From Clostridiaceae bacterium (GTDB lineage: Bacteria; Bacillota_I; Bacilli_A; Erysipelotrichales; Coprobacillaceae): a stretch of 64,000 nucleotides of DNA. This document shows positions 43,329 to 53,085 of this stretch, piece by piece. Every line of letters begins with the position of its first letter. The first letter of the stretch is position 1. The notes under the pieces are model-generated. The model made no database searches. It worked only from the letters and a program-made list of their open reading frames with translations, and had not been told where the DNA came from. Location: contig CABJAS010000008.1 of the NCBI GenBank assembly GCA_902363625.1, positions 62,001 through 126,000 on the forward strand, read 5' to 3'. The position numbers and the translations under genes are program-made.

Positions 43329-45347
43329 TTAACTTGTGACATTCGATTGAGATAGATACATCTGATAATATTTTCCGCCTAAAGCAATCAGTTCATCATG
43401 CGTTCCCATTTCAATAATTTCCCCACCGTCTAAGACAATGATCTGATCGGCATGCTTGATCGTACTTAAACGATGGGCAACGATGAATGTCGTACGGTTC
43501 TCACTGGCGACTGCCAATGCACGCTGTATCATCTGCTCAGTCTGAGTATCAATATTAGCTGTTGCTTCATCTAAGATTAAGATGGAAGGATCATAAAGCA
43601 TGGCTCTGGCAAACGACAACAGCTGTCTTTCTCCGGTAGATAAGTTTTCTCCTAAGTTTGCAATTGGAGTATCGATGCCATGTTCATATTTATTTAAGAT
43701 CTCATCAGCACCGATTGCATGCATAGCATCCAGTACCATTTGATCCGTCACCTGTTCATCATTTAGTGAAATATTGCTTTTGATCGTCCCTTTAAATAAG
43801 ATCGGATCCTGAAGTACCATCCCTACATGTTTTCTAAATGCCTGTTTTGACATTGTGTTCAGTTCACGCCCATCAATTTTGATAGATCCTTCACTGTAAT
43901 CATAAAAACGCATTAGTAATGACATTGTCGTTGTTTTTCCACTTCCGGTATGTCCTACAAACGCTACCGTTTGGTGAGCCTCTGCTTTAAAATTAATATC
44001 TTTTAAAACATAGGGCGCTGTCTCATTATATTTAAAGTCAAGATGTGAGAATTCCACTTCTCCATTAAACGGCGGAATTTCATCATCATAAGCCACTGTT
44101 TCTTCCGGTAAATCCAAAAACTCAAAGACACGGGTTCCGGATACCATTGCATCTTCAAGCATTTCAATGCTTTCCATGATGAGATCGATTGGATCCAATA
44201 AATTCCCCAAATAGGTAACAAAGGCATACATGACCCCATAAGTCGCAAATTCACCTGTGTAAACCGCCTTATATCCAAAGAAGCAAATAACCATGATCTG
44301 AGTGACACGTCTAAATAAACCAAAGACTGGTCCTCCGACATTGACATTTAAACTGGTCTGCTTGACACGATAATCGAAATAAGATTTATTCAGATCATCA
44401 AATTCATCATAAATAAATTTTTCCTGATTAAAAGCCTGAATCACTTTCATGCCTTTGATATTTTCATTCAACGTGGCATTGATCTGTGAATTGAGCGCAC
44501 GAATCTGGGTTGCATATTTATTTGTATAATAACGATATGCCAAGATCCAAACAACAATCAACGGCAGAATAAACAATACCATGATCGCAAATTGAGGATT
44601 TAAGACATACATCGCAAAATAAATAATTATAAATTTAAACAATCCTTCAATGACCATCGTAATAACGACGTTATATAAATATTTAATGGTCTCTGTATCA
44701 TTGGTGATCTTTGAAACAATTCGTCCATCTGCCTCGTTTTGAAAATAATTAATTGGCAGTCGCTGCAATTTTTCAAACATATCGTAACGCATTAAATTGG
44801 ATAATTTTAAAGCTAATAAAGAATAAAGATAATTGGTGACATAAACTAAAATAGAGTTTAAGAAATACATTGCTCCCAGCATCACCAATAAAAAGATAAC
44901 CGGTTTTACCAACGGACCATAAAGCAATCGTGACTGATTGCCTGATAAGACTGTCGTCTGGTAGGTATATGTCTGATCGGTAGCAGCGATGGTAACAGTA
45001 TTCCCATCTATCTGACGCATTCCGCTTTCAATTTGACCAACCCCATCAATCATATAAAGTGTTTTGTTGACTTCGATGACACATGCCTCTTCAATGATGT
45101 TAGCGTCCCCTTTATAAAGGTTTTGCTGGACGTAGAAGCTGTCATTTATTTCTACCCCATTCTCTGCTTTCGAATCGACTTTGTACCAAGGCTTTTCAAT
45201 TCCTGATACATAATCATCTAAAAGCTGCTGAGTAAGTCGTGTCGGCAAAATATCGACAACCATCAAGACAGAAACAAGCACGATAGTGGAAACAATTAAA
45301 AACTTCACATGAAAGGCATAGCTAAATGCACGTTTTAACACTTTCAT
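43329..45347 (-). CDS. Heterodimeric ABC exporter subunit, BmrD/YheH-like
   Basis: A 672-residue half-transporter. After the first hydrophobic helix it carries an extra outside domain of about 100 residues (VDSKAENGVEINDSF onward), the same insertion seen in BmrD. The ATPase domain has GHTGSGKTT, a non-canonical LSTGERQLL signature and an intact LILDEATANID Walker B, so it holds the active catalytic glutamate. With its partner it gives one good and one degenerate ATP site. It probably exports drugs or lipids. It overlaps the upstream gene as TAATG. Confidence 0.88.
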   Translation of the reverse strand: MKVLKRAFSYAFHVKFLIVSTIVLVSVLMVVDILPTRLTQQLLDDYVSGIEKPWYKVDSKAENGVEINDSFYVQQNLYKGDANIIEEACVIEVNKTLYMIDGVGQIESGMRQIDGNTVTIAATDQTYTYQTTVLSGNQSRLLYGPLVKPVIFLLVMLGAMYFLNSILVYVTNYLYSLLALKLSNLMRYDMFEKLQRLPINYFQNEADGRIVSKITNDTETIKYLYNVVITMVIEGLFKFIIIYFAMYVLNPQFAIMVLFILPLIVVWILAYRYYTNKYATQIRALNSQINATLNENIKGMKVIQAFNQEKFIYDEFDDLNKSYFDYRVKQTSLNVNVGGPVFGLFRRVTQIMVICFFGYKAVYTGEFATYGVMYAFVTYLGNLLDPIDLIMESIEMLEDAMVSGTRVFEFLDLPEETVAYDDEIPPFNGEVEFSHLDFKYNETAPYVLKDINFKAEAHQTVAFVGHTGSGKTTTMSLLMRFYDYSEGSIKIDGRELNTMSKQAFRKHVGMVLQDPILFKGTIKSNISLNDEQVTDQMVLDAMHAIGADEILNKYEHGIDTPIANLGENLSTGERQLLSFARAMLYDPSILILDEATANIDTQTEQMIQRALAVASENRTTFIVAHRLSTIKHADQIIVLDGGEIIEMGTHDELIALGGKYYQMYLSQSNVTS

Positions 45348-47095
45348 TATGCTTCACCTCCATCCGCTAAAGACTGGTTGGTAAACTGCTCATAATACCA
45401 GCCCTTTTCAGCCAGCAGCTGCTCATGATTACCATGTTCGATAATCTCTCCGTTATCCAATACGATAATCTGATCGGCATGCTTGATGGCAGAAAGACGA
45501 TGCGCAATGATGATATTCGTTTTTTCCTTACGTGCCGTCTTCAGATTTCCGATGATATTGGCTTCGGTGTTTCCATCCACAGCTGACAAAGAATCATCTA
45601 AAATTAAAATCTCCGGATCAGCGATAAAAGCACGGGCAATAGATAAACGCTGTTTCTGTCCGCCGGAGAGCATCGTTCCATCCTCACCGCAAAGCGTATC
45701 TAAGCCATCACGCAAATATTGAATATCTTTTTCAAAGTCAGCCAGACGGATCGCTTCCATCATTTTTTCATCGCTGACTTCACCCACATGTCCTAATTTA
45801 ATATTCTCTCGAACAGTTTTAGAAAATAAGACATGCTCCTGCGGAACATAGCCAAAGTGCTGACGAATATCAATGAAATTATAAAGATCGACTGAATAAT
45901 CATTGATTTTGAACTCACCTTTTCCTTTTTTATAGTAGCGTAGTAACTGCTGAATTAAAGTGGATTTCCCGCTTCCGGTTTTACCGATAATTCCAATCGT
46001 CTGCCCCTTTTCAATCTTAAAAGAAATATCTTTCAAGCTGTCAAACTCACTGCTTGGATAGCGAAATGAATAGTGATTAAACTCAATTGAATCAATGTGT
46101 TTTAATGTCATTGGATTCTTAGGTTGTTCGACGCGTACATCCACCATGGTCGTTTCTTCAAAACGGTCATACGAAGCCTGAGCACGCTGCAAACGGTTTA
46201 AAACCTGACCGATTCCCATCATCGGCATTCTTAACATCGATAGATAAAGATTAAAAGAAACCAGTTCTCCCGCTGAAATTTCGCGATTAAATACTAAAAA
46301 TACCCCAAATCCGATCGCAATCATCAAAGATACAGAAAAAACAATCCTGAATAAAGGTCCAAAGGCTGAATCAAGCTTTAACGCTATTTTTTCTTTATCA
46401 CGTGCCACATCGGCAGAACGCTTTAATTTTTCAATATCATTTTTTTCTTGTACAAAAGCTCGGATAACCTGCACTCCCGCTACAGATTCCAAAGTGGTAT
46501 TGTTGAATTCCCCATAAGCATCACGTGAAGCAATGAACAAACGGCGAATCTTTTTTGACATGAAATAAACCAGCACAATCGCAAATGGCAAAGGCAATAT
46601 TGCCGCGATTGTTAGTTTCAAATCAACTCCAATTATCATCTGTGATACTACAAACAGAATCGTAAATGCTGAAGTTAACAGCTGGTTTAAGATCTGAGAA
46701 GTTGCCATACAGATATTGTTGACATCCTGTGTCGCGACCGCCATCAGATCTCCGGTTTCATGATCGTTATAATAATGAGCATCCATTCTCTCCAAATAAT
46801 CCATCAGCTGATTTCTTAATATGTATTGGAGCTTATAACTTCCATTGAACATCAAGCGTGATCTTAAATTGAAAGCTCCATATAAGAGGATGGCAACAAT
46901 TGACATCTTGAATATCAAGGCATAAAAATAACTCTCAGTGATTTGCCCGGTTCCTATGGAATCCAAAGCATTTCCTAAATATTTAGGGGGCAATGTCATT
47001 AAAAACGTAGCGGCAATATTGCATATCGCAAATGCAGCATAGCGCCACTTCTCTTCTTTAAAAAACCAACTTAATTTCTTATATATATTAAACAT
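45347..47095 (-). CDS. Heterodimeric ABC exporter subunit, BmrC/YheI-like
   Basis: A 582-residue half-transporter with six hydrophobic helices and an ATPase domain: GKTGSGKST, canonical LSGGQKQRL signature, but Walker B LILDDSLSAVD with Asp in place of the catalytic Glu. It therefore supplies the signature for the active site of its partner, as in BmrCD. The ATG at 47095 follows GGAGG; an ATG at 47110 lies before that site. It is the fourth gene of the operon that starts with pncA. Confidence 0.88.
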   Translation of the reverse strand: MFNIYKKLSWFFKEEKWRYAAFAICNIAATFLMTLPPKYLGNALDSIGTGQITESYFYALIFKMSIVAILLYGAFNLRSRLMFNGSYKLQYILRNQLMDYLERMDAHYYNDHETGDLMAVATQDVNNICMATSQILNQLLTSAFTILFVVSQMIIGVDLKLTIAAILPLPFAIVLVYFMSKKIRRLFIASRDAYGEFNNTTLESVAGVQVIRAFVQEKNDIEKLKRSADVARDKEKIALKLDSAFGPLFRIVFSVSLMIAIGFGVFLVFNREISAGELVSFNLYLSMLRMPMMGIGQVLNRLQRAQASYDRFEETTMVDVRVEQPKNPMTLKHIDSIEFNHYSFRYPSSEFDSLKDISFKIEKGQTIGIIGKTGSGKSTLIQQLLRYYKKGKGEFKINDYSVDLYNFIDIRQHFGYVPQEHVLFSKTVRENIKLGHVGEVSDEKMMEAIRLADFEKDIQYLRDGLDTLCGEDGTMLSGGQKQRLSIARAFIADPEILILDDSLSAVDGNTEANIIGNLKTARKEKTNIIIAHRLSAIKHADQIIVLDNGEIIEHGNHEQLLAEKGWYYEQFTNQSLADGGEA

Positions 47096-47115
47096 AATTC
47101 CCCTCCCCATTCATT

Positions 47116-47514
47116 TTATTTGAATATAAAGGTCGAAGTAATCGCGGTTCCTATTCCAAAGATCAGTCCCATGATGATATATCGTACAAACAACTCCTTT
47201 ATATTTGCTTTTTTCCCGTCACTTCCATTTAATAATAGAACTACCAGCAGACTGGTGATCAGTCCGTGTGACAGAATTGTAGCCACCATCGCACCATATA
47301 AAGCACTTAGCTGCGATTCAATCAGTAAAGCCACAATCATATAAGCAGCAAACATTTTTAATACACTTACCGGGGTCAGTGTCACCCAAGATAAAGAAGC
47401 ATATTTTTTTAGTTCCTGCATATTTACACTTTTTTTCTTTTTAACTGCAGCGGCTGTCTGTTTCTCATAATCAGACATTCCCCCACGTTCCATTTGTCTT
47501 TTAAATCTACTCAT
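47116..47514 (-). CDS. Small membrane protein, unknown
   Basis: A 132-residue protein with a basic, soluble N-terminus of about 45 residues (VKKKKSVNMQELKKY) and three hydrophobic segments (VSVLKMFAAYMIVALLI; LYGAMVATILSHGLITSLLVVLLL; IIMGLIFGIGTAITSTFIF). I recognise no family. Its start shares bases with the pncB stop (TAATG), and the exporter gene follows 20 bases after its stop, so it is embedded in the operon. Confidence 0.7.
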   Translation of the reverse strand: MSRFKRQMERGGMSDYEKQTAAAVKKKKSVNMQELKKYASLSWVTLTPVSVLKMFAAYMIVALLIESQLSALYGAMVATILSHGLITSLLVVLLLNGSDGKKANIKELFVRYIIMGLIFGIGTAITSTFIFK

Positions 47515-48992
47515 TATTTCTTTCCTTTATATTTATTTTTTTCTAACAGTTCAATCTTTTGATCTAATAATTTCTTAGTTAAATCAACATAATAGATATG
47601 AGGATATTCCAAACGGAAGATTTCATCCCACATCTTCTCTGCCTGCATTGCTGCATACTGACGAATTTCATTAATGGTTGGTAATGGATAGACTAACTGA
47701 CCGTCTTTAAAAATAGGCACCTGTAATTCTTCATACTCATAAGTTCCTGCTTCAATCGTCTTGTTTTTCCATATATTCGACTGATGATAGATTGTAATAT
47801 CCTCGAGTGGATTGATAATCTCATCATAAGAGGCAATCAAGTCTGCAATCGCCTTATTGGTTTCTTTATCAAATAAACGGTAAACTTTCTTATATCCCGG
47901 ATTAGTAATCTTATCTGTATTTTCAGAAATCTTGATCTTAGGGACAATCTCCCCATCCTCTTTGGTTGTTGCAACTAGCTTATACACTCCGCCAAATACC
48001 GGCGCACTTTTAGATACGATCAGGTTTTCACCTACCCCAAATGAATCGATCTGCGCTCCTTGATTTAGTAGAGAACGGATAATATATTCATCTAAAGAGT
48101 TCGAAGCTGTAATTTTACAATCATGCAGTCCGGCAACATCAAGCATCATTCTTGCTTTTTTAGATAAATAAGCAATATCACCGCTGTCAATGCGGATGCC
48201 TGCTAAACGTTTTCCCATTGGAATCAGTACTTCCTGTGCCACTTTAATCGCATTTGGGACACCTAGTTTTAAAACATCGTATGTATCCACTAAAAGGACA
48301 CAGTTATCCGGATACGTTCTGGCATAAGTCGCAAACGCCTCATACTCTGTATCAAACAGCTGAACAAACGAATGTGCCATAGTTCCCACTACAGGGATTC
48401 CAAACGCTTCTCCGGCAGAAACTGTCGCTGTTCCGGCAACACCACCAATATAGGCCGCACGTGCCCCATAAGTGGCACCGTCATAACCTTGGGCACGACG
48501 GGCACCGAATTCCATAATCGGTCTTCCCTTTGCCTCCATGACGATGCGATGTGCCTTAGTCGCAATTAAAGACTGGTGATTCACCGTTACCAATAACACC
48601 GTTTCAATCAATTGAGCTTCAATGATCTTAGCTTCTATTGTCATCAATGGTTCATTAGGAAAAACCGGTGTTCCTTCTTTGACTGAATAGAGATTTCCGG
48701 TAAAATGCAAAGCATTTAAATAGCTTAGAAATTCTTCATCAAATAACTGAAGGCTTCTTAAATAGTCAATATCACCTTTACTGAAATGTAAATCTTTGAT
48801 ACATTCAATCACCTGTTCAAGACCGGCAAAGATAACATATCCGCCTTCATCCGGATTTTTACGATAATACATATCAAAGTAAACAATTCGATCTTTTAAT
48901 CCATTCTTATAGTAATTATAAGCCATGGTTAATTCATAAAGATCCATGACTAATGTTAGATTTCTTTTTTCACAAGCTTGTATCTGATTCAT
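47514..48992 (-). CDS. pncB: Nicotinate phosphoribosyltransferase
   Basis: A 492-residue enzyme that makes nicotinate mononucleotide from nicotinate and PRPP for NAD salvage. The N-terminal LVMDLYELTMAYNYYKNG, the PIMEFGARRAQG phosphate-loop segment and IRIDSGDI are typical. It directly follows pncA (TAATG overlap), which supplies its substrate. AAGGAA precedes the ATG. Confidence 0.94.
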   Translation of the reverse strand: MNQIQACEKRNLTLVMDLYELTMAYNYYKNGLKDRIVYFDMYYRKNPDEGGYVIFAGLEQVIECIKDLHFSKGDIDYLRSLQLFDEEFLSYLNALHFTGNLYSVKEGTPVFPNEPLMTIEAKIIEAQLIETVLLVTVNHQSLIATKAHRIVMEAKGRPIMEFGARRAQGYDGATYGARAAYIGGVAGTATVSAGEAFGIPVVGTMAHSFVQLFDTEYEAFATYARTYPDNCVLLVDTYDVLKLGVPNAIKVAQEVLIPMGKRLAGIRIDSGDIAYLSKKARMMLDVAGLHDCKITASNSLDEYIIRSLLNQGAQIDSFGVGENLIVSKSAPVFGGVYKLVATTKEDGEIVPKIKISENTDKITNPGYKKVYRLFDKETNKAIADLIASYDEIINPLEDITIYHQSNIWKNKTIEAGTYEYEELQVPIFKDGQLVYPLPTINEIRQYAAMQAEKMWDEIFRLEYPHIYYVDLTKKLLDQKIELLEKNKYKGKK

Positions 48993-49627
48993 TATTTTGT
49001 TCCTTCTTTCATTTTTACGAAGCGAACTCCTGCTGCATTAAGTAACTGATAACTCACTTCATTAAATCTTTTGGCATCATGAACGCCTTCAATATGATAA
49101 GTGTCAATGGCATCCATTACCACATAAACCTGCTTATTTAAATCATGTTCATGAATATAAGTTTGCAGACTTAACGTAAACTGCAACACACAGATATCAC
49201 TGCAGCAGCCGGTAATGATGAAACGCTCATAACGCATATACTCCTCTAAATGATTGATAAAGTCCGGAGCTAAAAATCCATTTGTAGAATTCTTATAGAT
49301 AATCTTGGAATGCAGACTATCTTCTTTTAATTCATCTGCGATTTCGCTCTCCTGACTGCCTTTTAAACAATGTTCAGGAAAAGACTGAAACTCCTGACAG
49401 CCCTTTAAATGTGCATCCACAAAGTAAAGATGATCCGCCAAAGGCAAGGCTTTAAACAACTGCAAATGAGCGGGAATCGTCTCTGCAATCTTTGGATCTG
49501 CCATATTTCCTTCTTCCATAAATCCTTTAATCATATCCACAATCACAATTAAAGAGCTCGTTTGATTTAAATTATCTTGATCCATCCAAGGCAATGCTTC
49601 AAAGATGGATGATTGTATTCTTGCCAT
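48992..49627 (-). CDS. pncA: Nicotinamidase
   Basis: A 211-residue hydrolase that converts nicotinamide to nicotinate. Catalytic residues are in IVDMIKGF (Asp), IIYKNSTNGF (Lys) and TGCCSDICVLQF (Cys), with VDAHLKGC as the metal-site segment. GGGGGTG precedes the ATG at 49627. It is the first gene of a run that continues with pncB, a small membrane protein and the two exporter subunits. Confidence 0.9.
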   Translation of the reverse strand: MARIQSSIFEALPWMDQDNLNQTSSLIVIVDMIKGFMEEGNMADPKIAETIPAHLQLFKALPLADHLYFVDAHLKGCQEFQSFPEHCLKGSQESEIADELKEDSLHSKIIYKNSTNGFLAPDFINHLEEYMRYERFIITGCCSDICVLQFTLSLQTYIHEHDLNKQVYVVMDAIDTYHIEGVHDAKRFNEVSYQLLNAAGVRFVKMKEGTK

Positions 49628-49746
49628 TATAACACCCCCAATATACTCATTTTATATTGTATTCTTTTTTATAAGAAAATTCTATAAAATATCACTCATT
49701 TTGTGCTTTTTTAATGATTTTGAGCCCTTTATGAATAAATCCGCAT

Positions 49747-49777
49747 AAAAAAACAAAACTAGTTTCTACTAGTCTTG
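49747..49777 (-). terminator. Terminator of the FMN-binding lipoprotein gene
   Basis: A 10-bp stem CAAAACTAGT/ACTAGTCTTG with one wobble (49754-49763 with 49768-49777) is followed by seven Ts on the minus strand. Confidence 0.85.
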
Positions 49778-50206
49778 TTGAGTAGGCTGACCTTCACTGT
49801 TAGAAGACTGACCGTTATTTAAGTTTCCGCCTTCATCAGCGGTTTCCTTATTGGCTCTTCTTTCAATTACTTTTAAGCCGTCATACATTGCTGTTGATGT
49901 CACAGTTGCTCCAGAAATAGTATCCAGTTCTACTGTATTTTGTTCAACGACATTTTTTGAAATCTGTTCTGCGGCAACTCCGCCGATGGATGGTGTTTCG
50001 TTATTTTCACCCACAGTTACGTCCATAATTTTATCATCTTTATACGTCATGCTGATCTCAAATGGCCCGCCGTATCCTTGTACAGTGGTTGTATAGATGC
50101 CATCATTATATTTATTCATGGTATCCGCCATATCATCAGCGCCTTCTTTTACAGATTTACATCCACATAAAAGCACTAATGGCAATATCAAAAGTAATTT
50201 TTTCAT
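49769..50206 (-). CDS. FMN-binding-domain lipoprotein
   Basis: A 145-residue lipoprotein: lipobox LLCGC (Cys at about 16), then an FMN_bind domain (GIYTTTVQGYGGPFEISM, IGGVAAEQIS) with the flavinylation motif DTISGATVT, where the second Thr would carry covalent FMN. The C-terminal 30 residues are an Asn/Gln/Gly/Ser tail. Such proteins act in extracytoplasmic electron transfer. No ApbE flavin transferase or NADH dehydrogenase is in the window, so its partners must lie elsewhere. Confidence 0.85.
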   Translation of the reverse strand: MKKLLLILPLVLLCGCKSVKEGADDMADTMNKYNDGIYTTTVQGYGGPFEISMTYKDDKIMDVTVGENNETPSIGGVAAEQISKNVVEQNTVELDTISGATVTSTAMYDGLKVIERRANKETADEGGNLNNGQSSNSEGQPTQQD

Positions 50207-50261
50207 TTTTCTTCGCTCCTTTTACAATTAGTGTGCAGCGTTACGAAAAGATTATACAAAA

Positions 50262-50295
50262 AAAAATAAAAAAATACTAAGCGAACTTAGTATTT
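50262..50295 (-). terminator. Terminator of the LysM gene
   Basis: A 10-bp stem AAATACTAAG/CTTAGTATTT (50272-50281 with 50286-50295) with a GCGAA-type loop, then a T run on the minus strand. Confidence 0.85.
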
Positions 50296-50560
50296 AAAAG
50301 TATAAATCATATTGATTTGGCATTTCACGATATGGCGGTCTTGGACGTTTATCCATCACCGGCACTAACAACTGCTGCTGTGGGTAGATCGTTCCGTTTT
50401 GGTCTAAGTTATTTATCGCTCTGATCCATTCTACAGTAGAGTTCAACTGTTTAGCGATCTGCCAAAGGTTATCTCCTTTTTCTACTACATACAAATAGAT
50501 CTCACCCACTTTATTCACTGCTTTACGTTGATACATATCGTACATTTCATCATTGTACAT
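50294..50560 (-). CDS. Small LysM-domain protein
   Basis: An 88-residue protein with a single LysM domain at about residues 22-70 (YVVEKGDNLWQIAKQLNS, IYPQQQLLVPV), no signal peptide and a short basic/proline tail (RPRPPYREMPNQY). LysM domains bind peptidoglycan or chitin; leaderless forms are known among spore-coat and morphogenesis proteins, but nothing else here points to sporulation. GGAGG precedes the ATG. It is divergent from the trans-sulfuration gene. Confidence 0.8.
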   Translation of the reverse strand: MYNDEMYDMYQRKAVNKVGEIYLYVVEKGDNLWQIAKQLNSTVEWIRAINNLDQNGTIYPQQQLLVPVMDKRPRPPYREMPNQYDLYF

Positions 50561-50598
50561 TTACTTCGCCTCCCTACTTTTAAATTATGCTAGAAGGA

Positions 50599-50628
50599 TT
50601 GTTTTTGTCAGGGCAAATGTACTATAAT
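50599..50628 (+). promoter_or_regulatory. Promoter of the trans-sulfuration/M28 operon
   Basis: TATAAT (50623-50628) with TTGTTT (50599-50604) 18 bases upstream on the plus strand, ahead of the start at 50657. Confidence 0.5.
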
Positions 50629-50656
50629 GAAGAAAATGAATAAAGGAGAATTAAAA

Positions 50657-51835
50657 ATGAAGGATGAACGCTGGATCACCGGTCACTATGGCGAAGATCA
50701 TGAAGAGTACTTAAATGCGGTCAATCCGCCTGTCTATATGAGTTCGCTTCACTTTTTTGACGACATCAGTCAATATTATAAAGTAGAAACCAGGAAACCT
50801 GGACAATTTTTTTATGGACGCGTAGACAATCCTACCACCAGCATTGCCGAAAAAAAAGCAGCGGCGCTTGAAAACGGCAATTACGGCATAGCTTTTGCTT
50901 CCGGCATGGCAGCAGCAACAACCGCCATTATGGCTGTTTTAAAATGCCGCAGTCATATTGTCTGTGTTAAAAATGCATACAGTGTACTGACGAGCTTTAT
51001 TGACACTTATTTAGTGCCTAAAATGGAAATGAGTGTCACTTACGTTGATGGCAGCTGTACAGAAGACATTTTAAAAGCAATCACTGATAAAACAGACCTT
51101 ATCATTTTAGAAAGTCCGGTATCATTGATTTTTAGCGTACAGGATATCCGAGCCATCACAAAGGCTGCAAAAGAAAAGGGAATAACGACCTACATTGATA
51201 ACTCTTATTGTACCCCGCTCTTTCAAAAACCACTCGAGATGGGCGTAGACATCGTAATGCATACCGCCAGCAAATACTTAGGTGGGCATAGTGATATTAT
51301 TGCCGGACTGATTGTCACTAACGATGAAGCACTTTACAAAAGTATTCATACTTTAAGAGAACAAATGGGTGGTATCCTAGATCCACAGGCAGCTTACCTG
51401 ATGATTCGTGGAATGCGAACTCTTTCTGTCCGTGTTGAAGCACACGCCAAAACCGCATTGCGTGTAGCAAGATTCCTAGAAGATCATCCGCTTGTATCCA
51501 AAGTATATTATCCGGGATTAAAAAGTCACCCGCAGCATGAATTGATTCAATCTCAGCAAAGCGGCAGCACCGGTCTGATGTCTTTTGAGTTAAAGACGAA
51601 GAAAACAGAAAAAATCGTTTCTTTTGTCGATCATTTAACTCTCTTTAAAATCGGGGTTTCTTGGGGTGGTTTTGAAAGCCTGGTATGTACTCCCATGCTG
51701 ATGAAAACTGAAGAAGAAGCACAAAGCTGCGGATGTGGCAGAGGCATTATTCGTATTCATTGTGGATTAGAGGGCAGTGAACTATTAATTGAGGATTTAA
51801 AGCAAGCGCTAGAGAAAATGGAGGAAACAGAATGA
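50657..51835 (+). CDS. PLP-dependent trans-sulfuration enzyme (cystathionine gamma-synthase/lyase family)
   Basis: A 392-residue PLP enzyme. The cofactor lysine is in TASKYLGGHSDIIAG; the N-terminal YGRVDNPT and the IAFASGMAAATTAIMA segment bind PLP phosphate. It could act as a methionine gamma-lyase, cystathionine beta/gamma-lyase or synthase; motifs do not separate these. AGGAG 8 bases before the ATG at 50657 sets the start; an earlier frame from 50627 contains that site. The stop overlaps the next start as ATGA, coupling it to a peptidase. Confidence 0.88.
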   Translation: MKDERWITGHYGEDHEEYLNAVNPPVYMSSLHFFDDISQYYKVETRKPGQFFYGRVDNPTTSIAEKKAAALENGNYGIAFASGMAAATTAIMAVLKCRSHIVCVKNAYSVLTSFIDTYLVPKMEMSVTYVDGSCTEDILKAITDKTDLIILESPVSLIFSVQDIRAITKAAKEKGITTYIDNSYCTPLFQKPLEMGVDIVMHTASKYLGGHSDIIAGLIVTNDEALYKSIHTLREQMGGILDPQAAYLMIRGMRTLSVRVEAHAKTALRVARFLEDHPLVSKVYYPGLKSHPQHELIQSQQSGSTGLMSFELKTKKTEKIVSFVDHLTLFKIGVSWGGFESLVCTPMLMKTEEEAQSCGCGRGIIRIHCGLEGSELLIEDLKQALEKMEETE

Positions 51836-53085
51836 TTAATGGAAACAGAGAATTTGAATTATTAAAAAAGATTGGCTTTATTCGTACCAGTGGAAGTGCA
51901 GAAGAATTAAAAGCCGCACAAATCTTGCTTGATGAAATTAAGGAAATTGGGTTGGAAGGAAAATTAGATGCCTTCCCTGTCAGAAACGACATCGTCGAAG
52001 AAGCAATCTTAGAAGTTGTAGAACCATACAAAAAAAGCTATCGTGTGACAGGGTTTACTTGCAGTGGAAATTTAGAAGAAACTGTCGCTGATTTCAAATA
52101 TGTAGAGGATTTGAATGATATTGATTTACATGATGTAAAAGGAAAAGTTATTTTAATGAATACCCGTCCGGGTATTAAGAATTTTGAAAAAATCGTGAAA
52201 TCAGGAGCATTAGCTTTTGTCACCTTCCAGGGAACAATCAAAGATTCCTTAGAAGAAAGTGATCTTGAAGAAAGAAAGTTACGCGAAAGCGTTAAAAAAT
52301 ACGGTTGTCTTCCGGGGTTTAATATTTTAGCTCGTGATGCCCAGGAAATGGTCTTGAAAAAAGCAGGTAAAGTAAAAGTAAAACTGATCCAAACAGAAAA
52401 AGAATGGACCAGTCATAACGTAATGGTCAGCATTTTGGGAAGTGAATATCCTGATGAAGAAATTAATTTCTGCGGACATTATGATAGTGTACCGTTTTCA
52501 ACCGGAGTGTATGATAATGGGGCAGGATCTGTCATCATTATGGAAATATTAAGATATTTCAAAGAAAATCCACCGAAACGTACAATGAATTTCTTATGGT
52601 TTGGCAGTGAAGAGGTTGGGTTGGAAGGATCAAAATATTATATTCAAAAATATGCCGATACTTTAGACCGATCTATTTTAACGATTAATGTCGATGTTGC
52701 CGGATGTGTGTTGGGAAGAGATTTAGCGATGGTGACTGCTGATGAATCATTATGTCATTACATTGAACATTTAGCGAAAGAAATTAATTTTTCAATGAAC
52801 GTTAAGCAGCAGGTATATTCAAGTGATTCTACACCCTTTGCCAACGCCGGCGTACCTGCAGTCAGCTTTGCCCGTTTTGGTGCAGAAGGTGGTGCATTCA
52901 TTCACTGCCGTTATGATTTAATCGATTGGCTAAGCAGTGACAGCTTAGCGCACACAACCGAGTTTGTTTTAACTTTTGCCGATCGTATTGATAAAGCAAA
53001 AATCAATCCGATTGTCAGAAAAATGCCTGAGAACATGGTAAAGGATATCCACCAATATTTGGATATTAAAACAGAAGAAAAATAA
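51832..53085 (+). CDS. M28-family zinc peptidase
   Basis: A 417-residue peptidase. Metal and catalytic residues are in NFCGHYDSVP, the bridging Asp in YDNGAGS, the general base in FGSEEVGLEGS, a further Asp in NVDVAG, and the last His probably in FIHCRYD. A PA-like insert lies around residues 90-190. There is no signal peptide, so it is likely an intracellular dipeptidase or aminopeptidase. Coupling to a PLP sulfur enzyme suggests it releases sulfur amino acids from peptides, which is my inference. Confidence 0.85.
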   Translation: MINGNREFELLKKIGFIRTSGSAEELKAAQILLDEIKEIGLEGKLDAFPVRNDIVEEAILEVVEPYKKSYRVTGFTCSGNLEETVADFKYVEDLNDIDLHDVKGKVILMNTRPGIKNFEKIVKSGALAFVTFQGTIKDSLEESDLEERKLRESVKKYGCLPGFNILARDAQEMVLKKAGKVKVKLIQTEKEWTSHNVMVSILGSEYPDEEINFCGHYDSVPFSTGVYDNGAGSVIIMEILRYFKENPPKRTMNFLWFGSEEVGLEGSKYYIQKYADTLDRSILTINVDVAGCVLGRDLAMVTADESLCHYIEHLAKEINFSMNVKQQVYSSDSTPFANAGVPAVSFARFGAEGGAFIHCRYDLIDWLSSDSLAHTTEFVLTFADRIDKAKINPIVRKMPENMVKDIHQYLDIKTEEK

